From NCBI GenBank assembly GCA_015680685.1, contig MNCI01015910.1, positions 1,418,592 through 1,482,591 of the forward strand: 64,000 bases of DNA. Reading direction: 5' to 3'. Under the pieces are notes generated by a model. That model searched no databases and was not told the DNA's origin. It saw only the letters and a program-made list of their open reading frames with translations. Both the position numbers and the translations under genes were made by a program. Shown one piece after another: positions 58,550 through 64,000 of this stretch; position 1 is the first letter of the stretch, and every line of letters begins with the position of its first letter. This DNA comes from Gnetum montanum (lineage: Eukaryota > Streptophyta > Gnetopsida > Gnetales > Gnetaceae).

Positions 58550-59799
58550 TGCCACAAATCATAATTTTAGTTTTCTATACATTAATTTTTCTTGCTAAAT
58601 GCTACCATAGAGAGATGAATGTGGAGTTTTCCACTACTAGCCATACTACTCTTGAGGTTAAGGAGTTGTCCCACTTGGATAGTATTGAGGTTAATAAGCT
58701 TAACTATCATTGCCTTATGGATAGGAAAACTTCCTTGGTATTTGCTTCTTGATGAACTTTGGATTCAATACATATGTTCATGATTCCTGCAGAGAAGTGA
58801 TCATGTGTAATATTATGGGATAATCATACTTTGGATGTTTGTATTGGCATATGTCAATCCATCATCCTCTTCTAATTTTAAATCAACAACCTCTTCAACT
58901 ATAGCAAATTTTCCTTTTTGTCGATATGCATTATATTCTACCTCCTCCTTCTTCTTCTTATCTTCATATTTTTTAACTCTTGCTCACTCCATTCCTCCAT
59001 GATTTTAAAAGTGAATGTACATTTCTTATCCATGGAGTCCAACATTTTATTTACCTTGGCCACAATCTCAAAGATAGAATTTTGCATTAGCAAGGCTCTT
59101 TGCTAAACCACTTCATCTAATGGAGCCTCTTCTTTTTATATGTTACAAGTATGTGCATCCCTCTTCCAAATGGATGGGTCTTTGTTGTATTTCTTAGCAC
59201 TTTCCCTCTTACTCAATTCACCTTACTCATTAGTTACTTCATCAATGAGCCTTTAGATTCGATAGGCTCTCAACTCTAACAATCTCCCTTAGGCATATAG
59301 CCCAAGTTTCACATGCTTTATTCCTTATTCCATCTATGATTTGATAAAGTTGTTCCTTTTGAAAGAAGCCATGGTCTAGGCATCAATGTAGAAGTGAGTA
59401 ATATCTACCAAACGCTACATCAAAATGCTCTTAAGACCCTTACTTCCATCCTTGGATTTGCTTTCTCACATTTGACCCTTTTGAGTAAGTCTGGTACTTT
59501 TCATTGAATAGTTTCAACATGGTGCTTTATTAATGGATGAAGTGTGGCCCTAATGATTGGTAGCATCTTTCAAATTCTTTGGTAAGTGTTCTTAGGAACA
59601 AGTTCAACTTTTGTCATTTACTCTTGATGTTTTTCAAGACACATGTATCATGAAAGGCCTATAGATGGTTCTATGAATCAACATTATAGCCTCCCTCTAA
59701 TCTAGGCATGTTGTTCATGTCTAACTACTTGATGTAACTTTCTTTTTAATATCTAGTAGGAATTCTAATTACCTCTATAATTTGAATCATGTTTCTTAT
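58550..59799 (-). pseudogene. E8: gag fragment of an E7-like element
   Basis: Nucleotide order follows E7 gag on minus: 59760-59520 (linker and capsid start; TTGAATAGTTTCAACATGGT), 59460 (CTTCCATCCTTGGATTTGCT, coding for KSKDGSK-like), 59300-59150, knuckle region near 58830-58870, and 58550-58760 matching E7 51930-52030. It is cut at 59799 by E9; the rest of the element probably continues after E9, outside the window. Confidence 0.7.
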
Positions 59800-60695
59800 T
59801 GATGAATCATGATTCATCAGGTTGCGATATCAAACCCATGATATCAGATATGTGATATCAGGTACGCGATATCGCATCCAACAGTGATATCAGATATGTG
59901 ATATCGTGGTTCCTGTGTGAGCCTATAAATACACATGAAGGCACACAGGAAGGGAGTCTTTTAGTCAATTTTAGGGAGTCATTTTAAGTGCAGGATCTTT
60001 TTGTCAATTTTCCTCTCCACCCTTTCTCTCAGTACATGCCCACAATGTGATGATTGTAATTGTACGACATCCTTTATTTGAGTGTGACGTACTTGGACAC
60101 ACACATGACCAAAAATAAAGATCGATATTACTTCATCATTGCAGCATTTAATTAGTTTAATTATTTAATTGATTATTGTTATTTATTTCTTTCATAGTTA
60201 ACATCTCTTCATCCTAAACTCCTTAAACGCAGAATGAGTACGAATTAATCATGAACATTTAAGTGTGACTACTTAGTAACCTAGTAGAGTACCTAGGATC
60301 TGTGCTTGGTAATCCTAGTAGTAGTCGTGCATGAGGTCCAAGATGTGTACGAATGATTAAGGAATAGATGCTCATCACACTTAGGCTAGCTTAGATTCTC
60401 TTCCTCTATCTCCTCTTAGTATAGCTCTCTCTCTCTCTCTTCCCTCCTAGCTTAGCTAAGATTATTTTCCATCGCCCCCAAGAGTAGCATTAGTTTAGGA
60501 ACACATCATACACCTCACTCTAGACTAAACCATATGTGACAAAGCATATACTACTCCAAGTGGGAAGACAGCAAACTACAATCAACGAGTAACTATCTGG
60601 ATACCACAACTAGCCCGTCTGTGGAGTTCAACCAAATCGTGCGTGAAACACTTGTATTCATATGGTTGAGTATAGGGGTACCTCACCACTCATCA
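59800..60695 (+). repeat. E9 5' LTR
   Basis: Starts TGATGAATC (59800) or, less likely, TGATTCATC (59810), and ends CTCATCA. U3 has seven GATATC units from 59825 to 59906. TATAAATA at 59924-59931. A CT microsatellite (about 60426-60441) sits in the downstream part. The end aligns with E4's LTR. Confidence 0.88.
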
Positions 60696-60696
60696 T

Positions 60697-60714
60697 TGAC
60701 ATTGTTGCTGGGGA
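60697..60714 (+). other. E9 primer-binding site
   Basis: TGACATTGTTGCTGGGGA, one base after the LTR, a worn tRNA-Asp-type site. Confidence 0.65.
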
Positions 60715-60819
60715 GGGTGCTAGTTATTTAGATTAGTTACATCATACAAGATCGCTATAACAAAGTATTCATGATACATCTTTTAGGAAAGAAAATTAAT
60801 TTTGATTAAGTCACACACA

Positions 60820-62817
60820 ATGTCTCTCTCACAAGACTACGATAACACAACAACTAGTAAGAAAATTTATTGGAGAACCAATGAATTGTATGATGAAGAA
60901 GATGAAGTTTGGAGTACCCAATCTAATGTAGGGGGTTCCTATAAACATAAATGAAGACAACATCATCCCAACTCATGAATGCATAACATACCTAGTGACA
61001 ATGAATCCCTACTAGCCATTATGAGCCTAACGCAAATACAAGAGCCTATTTGAATATCCTACAAGCATCGCAAGGAAAGCCTTCTACCCAGGCTTGATTT
61101 AAACAACTTTCCCAAATTTTCAGGAGGTTATGATTTAGATCTACAACAACATCTACAAGCCTTCCATGATGCATGTGTATGGAACAATATCAATAATGGA
61201 TGGCAAAAACTTAAGCTCTTTACTGTGACACTCATTGGCCAAGCAAAAGTATGGTATAGGTCCCTAAAACCAAAATCAATTCTACGTTGGCCAACAATGG
61301 TAGAGCTCTTGAATGAAAGATATCAAACCTATGCAAGATTGTCAGCCTTGAGGAAACAAATCCAAGAGTGGAAACAAGCACAACATGAACCCATGGACAT
61401 GGCCTTAGAAAGATATTATGCCTTGTTAAACAACTACCCAGGCCATGAGTTCTCTGAGGAGAGGCTAATGTACCATATCATAGATGGGCTTCATAATGAA
61501 ACAAGGGAGACCCTAGGGATGTATGCCCAAGGTCAACTATATGAGCTATGAACCCACCAACTCCAAGAGCTTATCAAATGGGTAGCAAAAGAAGAAGGAG
61601 AAATGGCTAGATGGGAGAATGTTGAAAAATATCAGCAAGCCAAAAACTTTAAATCAATAAGGACCCATAATAATGAAGAGGAGAAATCAACTCACCCCAA
61701 GGAGGCGGAACCATCTTTTCCAACACTACAATCATTGGATGAAATTGAGGTAAAGAACAATAAGATGATGGAATGGATGCATAAAAAATTCAGAGAATAT
61801 GCCAACATTATTGGAGATTGAGTTATGACAACCCAAAAAATAGGACAAAATACCCTTAGACAATTAGAAAGAATGGTTGCAAAAAATAAAAGCTCAACTG
61901 CCAATCATATGTGTCAATGCAACATTTGCCTATATGATCACCCCAAGGGCCAATGCCCGATCTTGTCACATTTGCATGAGCATTGGGGAAGAATGTTACA
62001 TCCAGAGTTCATACAAAAATACTGTGTTCAATCATAGTGGCAACAATCCCAGTCATGGGGGAGGCCACCCTCAAACTGGTTACACCCTTCATACCATCTA
62101 AATCTAAGTGCTTATCAAGTCCAACATCATGTTTCTCCAACTAGGTCAACATCCTCTATCTCACCACATTATTATCATTCTCCTCAATACTATCAACCCA
62201 TGTCCTCTCCAACACAACCACCACCTTGGATACCTTACACTCCTTCTTAATCTCAAAATTCTCATGCTTCACCTCCTTCTACATTGCCATCAAGTGTTCT
62301 AGAGGGTTTTGCACCACCACACCAACCCACGAATGTTACTTGTGCTACTACTGTCAACAGCAATGGGAATCCTCCACAACATCATAGGCATCCCTTCTTT
62401 AGACATAACCATAAGAAGGGACAACACATTTTTGAGCCCACTGCACCTTCCAACCCAGCACAAGTCCAACACTATGGTGCAGCTCCCTCCTCGAAACCAA
62501 TGCCTCATGTTACTTTCTCTGGGCCATCAACAAATACTCCAACAAACATATGGCCCAATGAATATAGCCACATGGGGAGACATGTTGATCCTTGCATACC
62601 ATCTTATGATCACAAGTACCATAGTGGATCAGCCCCTTATAAATTAACCATATCTTATAACTTGCCCCACTATGTCAACTCTAATCAAGTGTGTGAACCC
62701 CAATGGGGTAAGTATGACCAAGTCCCAACATTTCCAACATGCAAGGATCCCAACTTTTCATTTATTAATCCTCACCATACTCAACCGTCTAGTTATGGGG
62801 AATACCCCCCATTCTAA
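60820..62817 (+). pseudogene. E9 gag (group II)
   Basis: Start MSLSQDYDNTTTSKKIYW. It aligns with E4: LNNFPKFSGGYDLD, then AKVWYRSLKPKSILRWPTMV (61240-61302), KQIQEWKQAQHEPMDMALER, GLHNETRETLGMYAQGQLYE (61486-61548), knuckle CNICLYDHPKGQC (about 61919-61957), Pro/His/Gln-rich C-terminal third ending SSYGEYPPF at 62817. Breaks: stops near 60951, 61051, 61549 and 61819 and a shift near 62040. The best preserved gag core in the window together with E4. Confidence 0.9.
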
Positions 62818-64000
62818 TAACAAGCAAGATTAATAAATATTTTCCATTTTCTTTAATTTTGAAATTTTTTGTTTTTTAGTTTTTCACTGTTCAACTTATT
62901 ATTATTTTTTTGTCTTTTTATCTTTTTGTGCGTAATCTCATCTATGAATAAAACACTCATGTGACTCATTGGTTGAGATGTTATTCTATGCTATCAAGTC
63001 TCAGGTGACTAATTAATTAGACAACAATCCGCAACATCCATTCATCCATTCTATTAATAAGAGGTTCTACTTTGGGTACAAGGATATTCTTGACATCATT
63101 AAACTTAAAGTAACCTTGTGTTATTGTGCCCAGAATGATGAATGATGGACCAAGAAAGAATGGACAGGGTGTGACATCAAGGGGACTTGTGGATTCTCTT
63201 TGGTGGCATCTGTAGGAGTTACCATGTAGCTCGATTGTACTAAGATCCTTGTAGATCTAATGAAAAATGAGAATAAGAGTAATCAAAAGGCACTCAACCA
63301 GAAAAAATAATGCTAGTCTAGGGGTTCCCACTAGAAAGACATGCACCCATGCCTGAAGGTTGGCAACTTCTCTAGCTTAAGCATTCATTCAAGAAAAAAA
63401 AAGAGAAAAAAAAAAGAAAAAAGAAGTGCCACAAAGCAAAATCACTCCTCCCTTGTACGAAATGCCAAGTGATCCTACAGCTTACTGTCATGGTGCTCTT
63501 ATGGTTGTCCATCATTGGATGAAGCAATGCGATGTCACTAATCAGAGGAATGGACTTGCTTCTGATTTTGGAGTGATGGGTTAATGACACATTAATCATG
63601 CCTTACACTAAGGATTCCTTGTGCCCTGGGTCAACTACCTCATATCCCAATCTCTACAATCCTTCTAAAATTTGCCTCACCTTGCTATTCATGTACTTGG
63701 GACTCGTGAATTATGTAGCATTGAATTTATACCTCATCACAATGGTATCTACATGTGTGTGTTTTTTTGCATCGATGTAGATTACATTTAACCCTTCTAG
63801 TGCCTACAGACATTTTTAGGTGTGGTTACGCAAGGGCATTATAGGTAGAAACCTACTTTGGGGAGGACCCACTTGTGTAACCCTTGTAATTTGCACTTGT
63901 AACACATCTTCCGCACATCATCTTATACCCTCTAAGAATTACCAACATCCTTCTTTCCCTTATCATCCTTCAAGTTCAAACATTCCTATAAGCTAACACA
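62818..64000 (+). other. E9 spacer to window end
   Basis: T-rich start, then GGGTGTGACATCAAGG (63167-63182), GTAGATCTAATGAAAAATG (about 63251), AAAGACATGCACCCATGCC (about 63335), A/G tract (63393-63424) and ACTTTGGGGAGGACCCACTT (63855-63874), in the same order as E4 and E3. No coding signal. Confidence 0.7.

Larger units (their letters stand above)
59800..64000 (+). mobile_element. E9: Athila-like element running off the window
   Basis: 5' LTR (59800-60695), PBS, group II gag (60820-62817) and spacer with conserved blocks to 64000. It is collinear with E4, which suggests an internal promoter module and extra ORF after the window end. No protease or RT follows gag. Inserted in E8. Only the left edge is visible, so no target duplication can be checked. 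Confidence 0.85.

Overview
The window looks like intergenic DNA from a large, repeat-rich plant genome. It is AT-rich and dominated by old, nested LTR retrotransposons of Ty3/gypsy type. It also holds a LINE remnant, solo LTRs, a very long TG microsatellite, one nuclear tRNA-Lys(UUU) gene and one GC-rich host-type locus of LEA_2 (NDR1/HIN1-like) type. No bacterial or organellar features were seen. A seed plant is certain enough. A gymnosperm or other giant genome is a guess from the repeat load and is not proven.

Layout. E1 (before 1 to 15246, +) is an Athila-like element with pol remains, a long spacer, an extra downstream ORF, a polypurine tract and a 3' LTR that contains an 885-N gap. E2 (3352-10410, -) is nested in E1 with a perfect ACAAG target duplication and has only gag and protease. 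Positions 15247-19200 hold single-copy-looking DNA with the LEA_2 locus (16690-17779, -). E3 (about 19200-37650, +) has LTR, gag, protease, spacer and extra ORF but no RT or integrase. E4 (24196-32566, +) is nested in E3 and has gag plus the extra ORF and no pol. E5 (37651 to about 45223, +) is a degraded second gypsy lineage, probably Tat-like, with the order PR, extra RNase H, RT, RNase H, integrase; a solo LTR (39208-40911) splits the extra RNase H. Another solo LTR (45224-46123, -) has perfect CCTAT duplications. A (TG)129 tract follows. E7 (about 49200-54463, -) has a 5' LTR and gag. tRNA-Lys lies at 55418-55490 (-), LINE RT remains at 56850-58330 (+), a gag fragment E8 at 58550-59799 (-), and E9 (59800 past the window end, +) has LTR and gag.

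How the parts fit together. E1, E2, E3, E4, E7 and E9 are one superfamily: primer-binding sites resembling the tRNA-Asp 3' end, a shared gag core, an unusual CxxCxYDHPKG knuckle, and a long spacer with conserved blocks. The most interesting pattern is in the three copies that keep the extra ORF (E1, E3, E4). Each has a second promoter-like module inside the spacer, made of short palindromic repeats followed by a TATA box. Its repeat units resemble those in the element's own U3. Then come a PPT-like TAGTCRTGGGGG motif, a pyrimidine/TTGTAG acceptor-like site (absent in E1) and the ATG of the extra ORF. I infer a pol-deficient family that expresses gag and the extra ORF from separate transcripts and borrows RT and integrase from relatives such as E1. 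All copies carry stops and frameshifts, so these are fossils and not active elements.
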